Part shown: positions 6,917 to 13,942 of the stretch, one piece after another
How the letters are laid out: every line of letters begins with the position of its first letter
Numbering within the stretch: the stretch's first letter is position 1
Assembly: GCA_964574405.1 (NCBI GenBank)
Contig: CAZNNN010000003.1
Coordinates: forward strand, 1-54,680
Reading direction: 5' to 3'
Length of the DNA: 54,680 nucleotides
Source of the DNA: JBBAAW01 sp964574405
GTDB taxonomy: Bacteria; Patescibacteriota; WWE3; UBA101185; UBA10185
Translations under genes and position numbers: made by a program
The notes under the pieces: generated by a model
What the model was told of the DNA's origin: nothing
Database searches by the model: none
What the model saw: only the letters and a program-made list of their open reading frames with translations

Positions 6917-7531
6917 ATGAGAAAAAGCTTTAGAAACAAGTTAATAGGTGTGTTGTTAGTTGCTGGGGTAACCGGTGCTTTAGGTGCTGGTAAAGCCTAT
7001 GCCGGCTGTACTTCTAATTACGGTGGCGGTGAAACCTGTATCTACAACAAAAACTTTGATATTGAGAAAAAGGTTAGAAAAGAAGGGGACGATTCTTGGA
7101 AAGATAAAGTAACCAATGTTAAAAAAGGCGAGGTTGTAGAGTTTAAGGTTAAGGTAAAAAATGACGGGGAAGTAACAGTAAACGATATGAAAATGGTGGA
7201 CAAGTTGCCTAAAGAAATGGAAAGAGTAGGGGGTAGTGGGTTAACTGAATATTGGGGCGACTTTGAACCGGGCGAAACCAAAACTTTTACCATTAAGGCT
7301 GTGGTAAAAGATAGCGAGTACGATAAAAAGAACTTTGAGAAGTGTGTGGTAAACAAAGCCGAGGTTGAGTACAAAGGCGATGGTGAGGCTTCTGATACCG
7401 CTACGGTATGTTACAGCGACAAAAAGGTTACCGAGTTACCTAAAACCGGCGGAAGTTCCGTAGCTTACGGGGCTTTGGGTTTAGGGCTTGTAGCCTTGGG
7501 TGCGGTATCCAAGAAACTTAAGAGGAGATAA
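6917..7531 (+). CDS. LPxTG-anchored surface protein with DUF11-like domain
   Basis: 204 aa. Signal peptide at about 1-29 (RNKLIGVLLVAGVTGALGAG, cut predicted after AYA). The central domain, with GEVVEFKVKVKNDGEVTVND and later DFEPGETKTFTIKAVV, matches the beta-sandwich DUF11/CARDB-like repeats of S-layer and adhesin proteins. The end is a textbook sorting signal: LPKTGG (about 175-180), a hydrophobic stretch and the basic tail KKLKRR. A sortase gene follows 128 bp downstream, so the protein is a likely substrate. It is Lys-rich and small, as expected for an abundant envelope protein. Confidence 0.88.
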   Translation: MRKSFRNKLIGVLLVAGVTGALGAGKAYAGCTSNYGGGETCIYNKNFDIEKKVRKEGDDSWKDKVTNVKKGEVVEFKVKVKNDGEVTVNDMKMVDKLPKEMERVGGSGLTEYWGDFEPGETKTFTIKAVVKDSEYDKKNFEKCVVNKAEVEYKGDGEASDTATVCYSDKKVTELPKTGGSSVAYGALGLGLVALGAVSKKLKRR

Positions 7532-7545
7532 ACCCAGTCATCAAC

Positions 7546-7617
7546 AACTTAGGCCTAGGGTGGAGGGGAGTGGTTCGCCGTACAGCTTACTAGCCCCTTC
7601 CATCCTAGGCCTAAGTT
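7546..7617 (+). terminator. Long stem-loop after the LPxTG gene
   Basis: Arms AACTTAGGCCTAGG...TGGA and TCCA..CCTAGGCCTAAGTT pair over about 22 bp with one wobble and a one-base bulge, closing a loop of about 24 nt. No U-tract follows. It may stop or stabilise the LPxTG mRNA end rather than act as a classical terminator. The apical region (GGGGAGTGGTTCG) resembles that of the hairpin at 8341. Confidence 0.6.
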
Positions 7618-7659
7618 AGCATTTAATCACAAAACCTAGCATTTGCAATATGAAATACT

Positions 7660-8331
7660 ATGACAAAACTATTATTCTTACTTCAAAAATTTAAAAGCCT
7701 GCAAGTAAATAAATCGGTGGCAATTATCACGATAGCTTTGGTTGTGGTAGTGCTTGTTATAATCAGTTTGATTATTTTAAATGGGCGCGCATTTAGTCCA
7801 ATCGGTAGGGTAAATACTGCCGTAGAGGATCGAGTTAAGACAGTTTCCGCCTTTAAAGAAGTCGCCAAACCAGTCTATCTGCCACCTATAAAAATCCAAG
7901 TTAAAGAAAAAGTGCTAGATGTAGAAGAAATTAGCGTGGAAGAAGGCGGTTTCTTGGGCGTTCCTTCCAGTTGGCAAACTGCTGGATGGTATAAAGAGGG
8001 AGCAAAGCCCGGCGAGGAAGGCAATGTACTAGTTGACGGGCATTATGATACCAACACAGGTGCACCAGGAGCTTTTTGGGGGTTGAAAGATTTACAAGTT
8101 GGTGATAAAGTGCTGTTAACAGATAAGTTAGGGAGGGTTTTTGAGTATTCTGTAATTACCAAGTCCTCTATAGGCATTAGCGACCCAGAAAGGTGGCAGG
8201 TTTTTGCTAGCGGTAAAGACAAAGTTTTAACGCTCATTACTTGCGGAGGGGTTTGGGACTATGCAAGCCATACATATAATAAACGACTTGTAATTACGGC
8301 AGTTTTTGTTAAGATGGAAAAGAATTGGTGA
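7660..8331 (+). CDS. Sortase (class D/E-like transpeptidase), copy 1
   Basis: 223 aa. One N-terminal TM (about 20-43), a linker, then a sortase barrel. The catalytic residues are visible: His128 in VDGHYDTN, Cys195 in TLITCGG, and an Arg in the final strand (YNKRLVITAVF). Sortases cut LPxTG between Thr and Gly and join the protein to an envelope amine. The gene directly upstream encodes an LPKTG protein, a natural substrate. A second, different sortase lies at 33737. Confidence 0.9.
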   Translation: MTKLLFLLQKFKSLQVNKSVAIITIALVVVVLVIISLIILNGRAFSPIGRVNTAVEDRVKTVSAFKEVAKPVYLPPIKIQVKEKVLDVEEISVEEGGFLGVPSSWQTAGWYKEGAKPGEEGNVLVDGHYDTNTGAPGAFWGLKDLQVGDKVLLTDKLGRVFEYSVITKSSIGISDPERWQVFASGKDKVLTLITCGGVWDYASHTYNKRLVITAVFVKMEKNW

Positions 8332-8340
8332 TTTTCCTTT

Positions 8341-8385
8341 TTAATCGGGGAGACGGCGTGGGGCAGTGGTCGTCTCTCCGATTAA
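8341..8385 (+). terminator. 15-bp stem-loop after the sortase gene
   Basis: TTAATCGGGGAGACG pairs with CGTCTCTCCGATTAA (one G-U) around a 15-nt loop GCGTGGGGCAGTGGT. There is no U-tract. It sits 9 bp after the sortase stop. Confidence 0.6.
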
Positions 8386-8416
8386 GACTCATGTACATAT
8401 TTCAACAAAAATCAGA

Positions 8417-8431
8417 TCCGCCCGAGGCGGA
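8417..8431 (+). repeat. Small palindromic element TCCGCC-CGA-GGCGGA
   Basis: Six-bp arms around CGA in the rho leader, just before the ribosome-binding region. Short GC-rich palindromes of this form also occur at 44463-44476 and 45470-45487. Confidence 0.5.
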
Positions 8432-8449
8432 CAGGAAGGATAAAACAAC

Positions 8450-9715
8450 ATGAATGGAACAAATGGCAGAAGAATAACCGGGCAAGGCGCGCCCAGCGTA
8501 AATTATTATCAGCAGAATCAAAATCAATCGTCCCCAACGCCGTATCAAGATTATTTAGAAATGTACCAAGGTGAAATGGTGCCGGTAGAGGGTGTGTTAG
8601 AAATGTTGCCAGATTATGGTATTTTGCGACAAGATATGAGCATTGTTAGTGAAGATCCTGTGTTTGCGCAATCAAGCATGCCTAGAGATGTGTATATTAG
8701 TTTGTCGCAGGTTAAGAGGTTTTCTTTAAGGGTGGGCGACAAAGTAAAAGGTCAGGCCAGACCTCCCAAGGAAGGCGAAAGATACCTATCCATGCTAAAA
8801 GTGGAGGAGGTAGAGGGTTTAAACCCAGAAGAGGCTAAAAAAAGACCTAGTTTTCAAAAGCTTACGCCTATTTTTCCTTATGAATGGATGAAATTGGAAA
8901 CTACTTCAGAAACTATTGCTACAAGACTTATTGATATTATTGCGCCTATTGGTAAGGGTCAAAGAGCCATGATTGTAGCTCAACCTAAGGCAGGTAAAAC
9001 CTTTTTATTAAAGGATATTGCTAACGGCATTACGGAAAATTACCCGGAGGTAGTTCTTATGGTGGCTTTAATAGGGGAGCGACCAGAAGAGGTTACCGAT
9101 ATGCGAAGAAGCGTAAAGGGTGAGGTTTATTCCAGCAATTTTGACGAAAAGGCGGAAGATCAAACCGCGGTGGCAGAGGTTTGTTTGGAGCGAGCCAAGC
9201 GTTTGGCAGAAAAGGGCAGTGATGTGGTAATTTTAATGGACTCGTTAACCAGGCTTGCTCGGGCTTATAATATGGTGGTTCCGCCTTCAGGTCGTACCTT
9301 ATCTGGCGGTTTTGATCCCTCTGCGCTGTATCCACCCAAACACTTTTTTGGTGCCGCGCGCAAGTTTGAAGAAGGCGGATCGCTAACCATTGTGGCTACC
9401 GCGTTGGTGGACACGGGTTCCAAAATGGACGATGTTATTTTTGAGGAGTTTAAGGGTACTGGTAACATGGAATTGCGATTAGACAGGGGACTTTCTGAAA
9501 GACGCATTTTTCCGGCCATTGATATTAAGGCTAGCTCCACCCGTCACGAAGAAAAGTTGTATGACACCAAAACTTTGGAGGCAGTTTACAGATTAAGACG
9601 CATGGTGGATCTATTGGACGACAGGCAAGCCACCGAGCTGGTAATTGCTCGACTTCGCAAGTCCAAAAATAATAAGGAATTTCTGGAAACTCTGCATCAA
9701 GCACAAGGCGCTTAG
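8450..9715 (+). CDS. rho: Transcription termination factor Rho
   Basis: 421 aa hexameric RNA helicase. A short Gln/Asn-rich N-terminus (about 14-35) replaces the usual helical domain. It is followed by the cold-shock RNA-binding domain (about 40-120), the Walker A AQPKAGKT (about 177-184), the family motif GERPEEVTDM, Walker B VVILMDSLTRLARAYN, the Q/R-loop region SGGFDPSALYPPKHFFGAAR and the Arg finger region LDRGLSERRIFPAID. An AGGAAGG ribosome-binding site lies 10 nt upstream of ATG 8450. All parts needed for activity are present. Confidence 0.97.
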   Translation: MNGTNGRRITGQGAPSVNYYQQNQNQSSPTPYQDYLEMYQGEMVPVEGVLEMLPDYGILRQDMSIVSEDPVFAQSSMPRDVYISLSQVKRFSLRVGDKVKGQARPPKEGERYLSMLKVEEVEGLNPEEAKKRPSFQKLTPIFPYEWMKLETTSETIATRLIDIIAPIGKGQRAMIVAQPKAGKTFLLKDIANGITENYPEVVLMVALIGERPEEVTDMRRSVKGEVYSSNFDEKAEDQTAVAEVCLERAKRLAEKGSDVVILMDSLTRLARAYNMVVPPSGRTLSGGFDPSALYPPKHFFGAARKFEEGGSLTIVATALVDTGSKMDDVIFEEFKGTGNMELRLDRGLSERRIFPAIDIKASSTRHEEKLYDTKTLEAVYRLRRMVDLLDDRQATELVIARLRKSKNNKEFLETLHQAQGA

Positions 9716-9718
9716 TCT

Positions 9719-9727
9719 TGATATAAT
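9719..9727 (+). promoter_or_regulatory. Extended -10 promoter TGATATAAT
   Basis: TG-A-TATAAT at 9719-9727, nine nt before ATG 9737 and overlapping the 3' flank of rho. There is no clear -35 box. It gives the peptidase gene its own nearly leaderless transcript. Confidence 0.6.
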
Positions 9728-9736
9728 GGGGCTATT

Positions 9737-10934
9737 ATGCTTTTTACTATAGGTCGTCCCAGGTCTAAAAGGTTTGTGGAAGTGCGCCTCGACTCCTTTA
9801 TTCCTTACGGGCGAAGTAAATTACTGTTTTTCGTCAAGTCTCTCAATCAGTTTTTTAAGTGGATTCTTTTGTACGCTCTCATTAAGGTTAAAAAAACCCT
9901 CTTGCTTCTTGGTAGACTTCTTTATGTGTCCATAAAAGCTATCCGTGATTTAAAGTCGTACTTTGTAGCTAAACTTATTTGGTCGCGTGGCAGACTCGGT
10001 AAGCCCGTAGCCAATTTTGTTATTATGACTCTAGCCCTAGGAATCTTCTTTTTTGGGGAAATTTTAAGCGGTTCTAAACTAGTGGTTAGCAAGGAGCTAG
10101 ACGCCGACTACTTGCAAACTTCCACGGACATTATTCCGGAAAAAAACACTGCTCTTACAACTTTGCCAGAAAATCGCCAGCGAACAGAATATCTTGCCTA
10201 CAAAATCGAGTCTGGTGACTCGCTATATAGCGTGGGTAATAAGTTTAAGGTTTCTATTGATGCTATCAAGTATGTAAATAATTTGTACGATGGATCGGTT
10301 TTGCAGATAGGGCAAGAGATTGCTATTCCACCCGCTTCTGGTTTAATCCACAAGGTAGAAGCAGGGGATACCCTGGTATCAATTGCGCAAAAATACTCTG
10401 TGCCTTCTCAAGCTATTGCAGATTTTAACTATTTGCTAGAGCCCAACAAACTAGCTTTAGGTACGGAGTTAGTTATTCCAGACGCCAAAATACCCCTGCC
10501 AGTATATGTAAATCTTCCCACCATCCCGTCTATTATAGTTGCGGGAGTAAATGACGGTAATGCTAAAAAAGGTTGGTGCATGTGGCCAACCAGTGCTAGT
10601 GTAATAACTCAAAATTTTTCATGGTATCACAATGGGTTGGATATTGGTTCGGCTTGGGGATCGGCTATGCCTCCTATTTATGCCTGTGCGGGCGGGGTGG
10701 TGATAAGAGCGGGTTGGGATCCTTGGGGGCTTGGATTGCATATTAGGGTCGACCACGGAAACGGTTATGAAACAGTTTATGGGCACATGAGTAGGTTAGA
10801 TGTAAGTTACGGCGACAAGGTTAAAAAAGGTGGGGTAATGGGTCTTATGGGTAGTACGGGGCGATCAACAGGTCCGCACATTCATTTTACGATAAAATAT
10901 CAAGGTTCACCGCAGAATCCTCTTAAATATCTAT
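9737..10934 (+). CDS. LysM-M23 peptidoglycan hydrolase (3' end lost in assembly gap)
   Basis: About 399 residues before the gap. A basic N-terminal region and one TM (about 94-112, FVIMTLALGIFFFGEIL) are followed by two LysM domains (YKIESGDSLYSVGNKFKVS near 155, HKVEAGDTLVSIAQKYSVP near 204) and an M23 LytM domain with HNGLDIGS, YGHMS and GPHIHF, which hold the zinc ligands His and Asp. It would cleave peptidoglycan cross-links on the outer face of the membrane. The reading frame reaches NPLKYL, the usual end of M23 domains, just before the Ns, so very little is missing. Confidence 0.92.
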
Positions 10935-11034
10935 NNNNNNNNNNNNNNNNNNNNNNNNNNNNNNNNNNNNNNNNNNNNNNNNNNNNNNNNNNNNNNNNNN
11001 NNNNNNNNNNNNNNNNNNNNNNNNNNNNNNNNNN
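10935..11034. other. Assembly gap (100 N)
   Basis: Exactly 100 undetermined bases, the customary size for a scaffold gap of unknown length. The end of the M23 gene and the start of the region before obg lie at its edges. Confidence 0.99.
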
Positions 11035-11140
11035 GAGGTTCTCGTCCCGCCTACGGCGTGACTGCGGTCCTCTAATTGGTAAATTATGAGGTTCTCGTCC
11101 CGCCTACGGCGTGACTGCGGTCCTCTAATTGGTAAATTAT
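11035..11140. repeat. Two tandem 53-bp copies at the gap edge
   Basis: 11035-11087 and 11088-11140 are identical. Each contains CGCC-TAC-GGCG, which is a GTA-triloop hairpin on the minus strand, and GAGG...CCTC outer arms. The second copy ends at the obg start codon. A repeat next to a gap suggests either a longer array that broke the assembly or a scaffolding artefact. Confidence 0.85.
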
Positions 11141-12389
11141 GATCGACATGGTAAAAATCACAATTAAAGCTGGCAACGGGGGAGATGGGGCAGTTTCTTT
11201 TCACCGCGAAAAATTTGTTACGCGGGGTGGACCTGATGGTGGAGATGGTGGTAAAGGTGGCACAGTTTATTTTGTGGCCGATAACAACACTTCCACCTTG
11301 GACGATTTTAGATCCAAAAAAGTCTTTGGGGCGCAAAATGGGGAAGCGGGTAAAAAGCTTAAAATGTACGGCAGAAACGGCGAGGATGCTTATATTAAAG
11401 TTCCCGTGGGTACGCTGGTTTTTGAATCCACCGCCCCCACCATTAAAACTCTAGTTGCTGATCTTAATCAATTAGGTGAGTACTTTCTTATTGCCAAAGG
11501 TGGGCGCGGGGGAAAAGGCAATTACAAGTTTAAATCGTCCACCAATCAAACACCCACACAATATATTCCAGGTGAGGCGGGCGAGCAAAAAGAGGTGATT
11601 TTGGAGCTTAAGATGATTGCGGATGTGGGGCTTATTGGGCTTCCCAGTGCGGGTAAAAGTACGCTAATTAATACCCTAACCCATATAAACGCTAAGGTGG
11701 CGGAGTATCACTTTACAACTTTAACCCCAAATTTAGGGGTTTGGCAAATCAACAAAGACAAAAAGGTGGTGGTGGCGGATATTCCGGGTTTAATTGAAGG
11801 TGCGTCTAACGGTAAGGGTCTGGGTGATGAGTTTTTACGACACATAGAACGCACCAAAGTTTTAATTCACTTAGTCGACCCCTCTGTTGAGCTCTTGTCG
11901 AGTCCAACGAAAACACGCTTTGCGGAGTTTTCTTATGGACATCGACAGCGAGCTCTCTCAGAATCATCGCTAGATGTTGCCAAAGTGTATCAAAGTTACC
12001 AAGTCGTACTAAAAGAACTGCAACAATATAAGGTAGACTTGTCTGCCAAGATGGATCTGTGGGATATTACCAAAAAGCCCCAAGTGGTGGTAATTAACAA
12101 AGTGGATATTACGGAAGTTAAAAATAGTTTGGGCGAGATTATTGAGTATTTTAAAAATCAGGGCGTGGATGTTCTTCCTATATCTGCGGCAACGGGGGAG
12201 GGTTTGGACGACTTAAGGAAAAAGGTTTTGGAATTGTTGTCGCACAGTATTGAAACGCAGGTTAAAATTGAACCTACGGTTAAAAAGTACACTATCTACA
12301 ATTTGCCGGGGTCAAATAGGCGACCAGTTTTAACTAAAGAAGTAAAAGGTTTAATTCAAGCTCCTAGTCGCAGGGTTAAGCGTTCGTGA
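11139..12389 (+). CDS. obg: Obg GTPase (ribosome assembly), with in-frame insertion
   Basis: 416 aa. The Obg glycine-rich fold comes first (KAGNGGDGAVSFHREKF, then GGPDGGDGGKGG). The G domain follows with G1 GLPSAGKST, switch II/G3 DIPGLIEGAS, G4 NKVD and G5 SAATG. The usual C-terminal OCT domain is absent; the protein ends in a short basic tail. Between G3 and G4, after HLVDPS, about 26 residues encoded by an imperfect palindrome (11884-11961) are extra compared with normal Obg proteins. The frame is kept, so the protein is probably functional. Obg acts in 50S ribosome maturation. Confidence 0.95.
   Translation: MIDMVKITIKAGNGGDGAVSFHREKFVTRGGPDGGDGGKGGTVYFVADNNTSTLDDFRSKKVFGAQNGEAGKKLKMYGRNGEDAYIKVPVGTLVFESTAPTIKTLVADLNQLGEYFLIAKGGRGGKGNYKFKSSTNQTPTQYIPGEAGEQKEVILELKMIADVGLIGLPSAGKSTLINTLTHINAKVAEYHFTTLTPNLGVWQINKDKKVVVADIPGLIEGASNGKGLGDEFLRHIERTKVLIHLVDPSVELLSSPTKTRFAEFSYGHRQRALSESSLDVAKVYQSYQVVLKELQQYKVDLSAKMDLWDITKKPQVVVINKVDITEVKNSLGEIIEYFKNQGVDVLPISAATGEGLDDLRKKVLELLSHSIETQVKIEPTVKKYTIYNLPGSNRRPVLTKEVKGLIQAPSRRVKRS
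11884..11961 (+). repeat. Palindromic element inserted in frame inside obg
   Basis: The left arm (11884-11914) and the reverse complement of the right arm (11927-11961) share GAGCTC, TGTCGA, GTCCA and GAAAAC in the same order, around a 12-nt loop. The element encodes V-E-L-L-S-S-P-T-K and onward in a region that is a short variable loop in other Obg proteins. Its codons (CTC, TCG, CGA, GGA) differ from the TTA/CTT style of the gene. It resembles in principle the Rickettsia palindromic elements that invade coding genes. Confidence 0.7.
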
Positions 12390-12395
12390 TATAAT
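12387..12395 (+). promoter_or_regulatory. Extended -10 promoter for tRNA-Ala
   Basis: TG-A-TATAAT, overlapping the obg stop codon, about 58 nt upstream of the tRNA. The pre-tRNA 5' leader would contain the hairpin at 12420-12452. Confidence 0.55.
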
Positions 12396-12419
12396 CCTCG
12401 TGTTATCGTGGGTGTCCTC

Positions 12420-12452
12420 GTCATTGCGAGGAGCGTAGCAACGAAGCAATCT
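12420..12452 (+). repeat. ATTGCGAGGAGC...GAAGCAAT dispersed hairpin element
   Basis: ATTGC and GCAAT arms enclose GAGGAGC-GTA-GCAACGAA. From memory, elements of the form CATTGCGAGGAGCG...CGAAGCAATCT recur between genes in several unrelated bacterial groups, including CPR genomes. Only one copy is in this window. Confidence 0.55.
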
Positions 12453-12453
12453 G

Positions 12454-12529
12454 GGGCCGTTAGCTCAGTTGGTAGAGCGCTTCCATGGCATGGAATAGGT
12501 CAGCGGTTCGAATCCGCTACGGTCCACCA
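12454..12529 (+). tRNA. tRNA-Ala (GGC)
   Basis: 76 nt with encoded CCA. Acceptor GGGCCGT/ACGGTCC contains the G3-U70 pair that marks alanine tRNAs. D stem GCTC/GAGC. Anticodon loop ATGGCAT, anticodon GGC, U33 present. T stem AGCGG/CCGCT with the TTCGAAT loop. The first anticodon-stem pair is a C-U mismatch. Confidence 0.95.
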
Positions 12530-12539
12530 ATTTACAAAC

Positions 12540-12568
12540 TTGACAACACGGTAATTGCCAGTTATCAC
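12540..12568 (+). promoter_or_regulatory. Promoter of the AAA ATPase gene
   Basis: TTGACA (12540-12545), 17 bp, TATCAC (12563-12568), six nt before ATG 12575. A transcript would start at the start codon. Confidence 0.6.
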
Positions 12569-12574
12569 AAAGGC

Positions 12575-13942
12575 ATGGTTTATGGTAATTATCAATTATC
12601 ACTCCACAACCCCTGGTGGGAGGAGGGCTATAATATGGATGCAGACTCCAAGTTGATGGAGCTTTCGGGGTTAAAATATCGCTACATCCACCCTTTAATA
12701 AATGAATATCCAGTGGAAAAAGATGTGGTTTTTACTTTGCGTGGTCCAAGAAGGGTAGGCAAAACTACGCTTATCAAGTTAATTATTAAAAAACTGGTCG
12801 ACCAAAAAATTCCCAGAAAAAACCTTTTTTATCTCCCGTGCGATAGAATTGAGCATTTTAACGAGCTTTACAATGCAGTAAAGGATTATATAGACAGGCA
12901 AAGAGTTACCTCCAAAGGTAGAATATTCATCTTTTTAGATGAAGTGTCATATGTAAAAGAATGGCAAAGAGCCGTAAAGTCGTTATGGGATGACGATATT
13001 GTAAAAAACTGTACTTTGCTAACAACTGGGTCAAACGCAGTGGATTTAAAAGTATCGTCCGAGAGATTACCCGGAAGAACCGGAAAATATTTTAACAGCG
13101 AAAAGCTATTTCTGCCGTTAGATTTCTTTGAATTTTATAAACTTTTAAATCCAGAATGGATAGGGAAGTTTGAGCTTAAAGATCTGCCAAAGTTTAAAAA
13201 ATATTTGGAAGACTTTATGTTGGTGGGGGGTTTTCCGCAGGTGATAAATGAATACTATTCAAACGGCTTTATTGCGTTAGAAACTTACGAAACCTACACC
13301 AAGTGGGTTGATGATGACATCCATAAGAACGGTAAATCCGTGGAAAGTGCCTACCGACTTTTTAAGGAGTTGGATAAAACACTCACAAGTAGGGTAAGTT
13401 ACACCAATTTAGCAAAGGATACTTTGTTTGCGTCGCAACAGAGTGCGCAGGACTATTTAGAGCTTTTTGATCTTATGTATCTATGTTTTAAGTGTAATTG
13501 CTTTCTTTTGGAGTCGCGAAAAATTGATCCCAAAAAGAACAAGAAATTCTATTTTGTAGACCCGTTTATCCATAATGCGCTTTTGGCTAAGCAGGACGGG
13601 TTTTTAGATGATGCTTTTAATTACTCACGGAAGCTGTTGGCAGGGGAGAATGTTGCCTCCACAAGGTTTGAGGAGGTGGTGGGAAGCTTGCTACAAAGGC
13701 GATTTACCCGGCTTGACTACGGGGTGCTGGCAGGAGATGCTTTGGAGGTTGACTTTGTGGGTTTTGACCACGGAAAGTACCAGCTTTTTGAATGTAAATA
13801 CGGCAAAACGGGTTTGCACAATTATCTAAAATTCCAAAAACTTTTTGAATCATTTGGGGGTTTGGATATCCTAGTTCCTGGCGTAGCCAATGTGGAAGAA
13901 CGCTCGTTCTTTACACTCGTAGGTAATAGTTTTACGGCGTAA
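12575..13942 (+). CDS. AAA_14/DUF4143 ATPase
   Basis: 455 aa from ATG 12575; the frame extends upstream into the tRNA but the promoter excludes that. N-terminal HNPWW motif, Walker A RGPRRVGKTT, Walker B IFIFLDEVSYVKEW, sensor TTGSNAVDL, arginine region RLPGRTGKY, then the DUF4143 C-terminus ending in a PD-(D/E)XK-like segment (LEVDFVG...YQLFECKYGKTG). The family is common in mobile and accessory regions and its cellular role is not established. It stands alone between tRNA-Ala and a convergent gene whose end it overlaps by 11 bp. Confidence 0.88.
   Translation: MVYGNYQLSLHNPWWEEGYNMDADSKLMELSGLKYRYIHPLINEYPVEKDVVFTLRGPRRVGKTTLIKLIIKKLVDQKIPRKNLFYLPCDRIEHFNELYNAVKDYIDRQRVTSKGRIFIFLDEVSYVKEWQRAVKSLWDDDIVKNCTLLTTGSNAVDLKVSSERLPGRTGKYFNSEKLFLPLDFFEFYKLLNPEWIGKFELKDLPKFKKYLEDFMLVGGFPQVINEYYSNGFIALETYETYTKWVDDDIHKNGKSVESAYRLFKELDKTLTSRVSYTNLAKDTLFASQQSAQDYLELFDLMYLCFKCNCFLLESRKIDPKKNKKFYFVDPFIHNALLAKQDGFLDDAFNYSRKLLAGENVASTRFEEVVGSLLQRRFTRLDYGVLAGDALEVDFVGFDHGKYQLFECKYGKTGLHNYLKFQKLFESFGGLDILVPGVANVEERSFFTLVGNSFTA

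Noticed and set aside
12485..12574. Extension of the AAA ATPase frame into tRNA-Ala
   Set aside because: The tRNA occupies 12454-12529 and the ATPase promoter is at 12540-12568.
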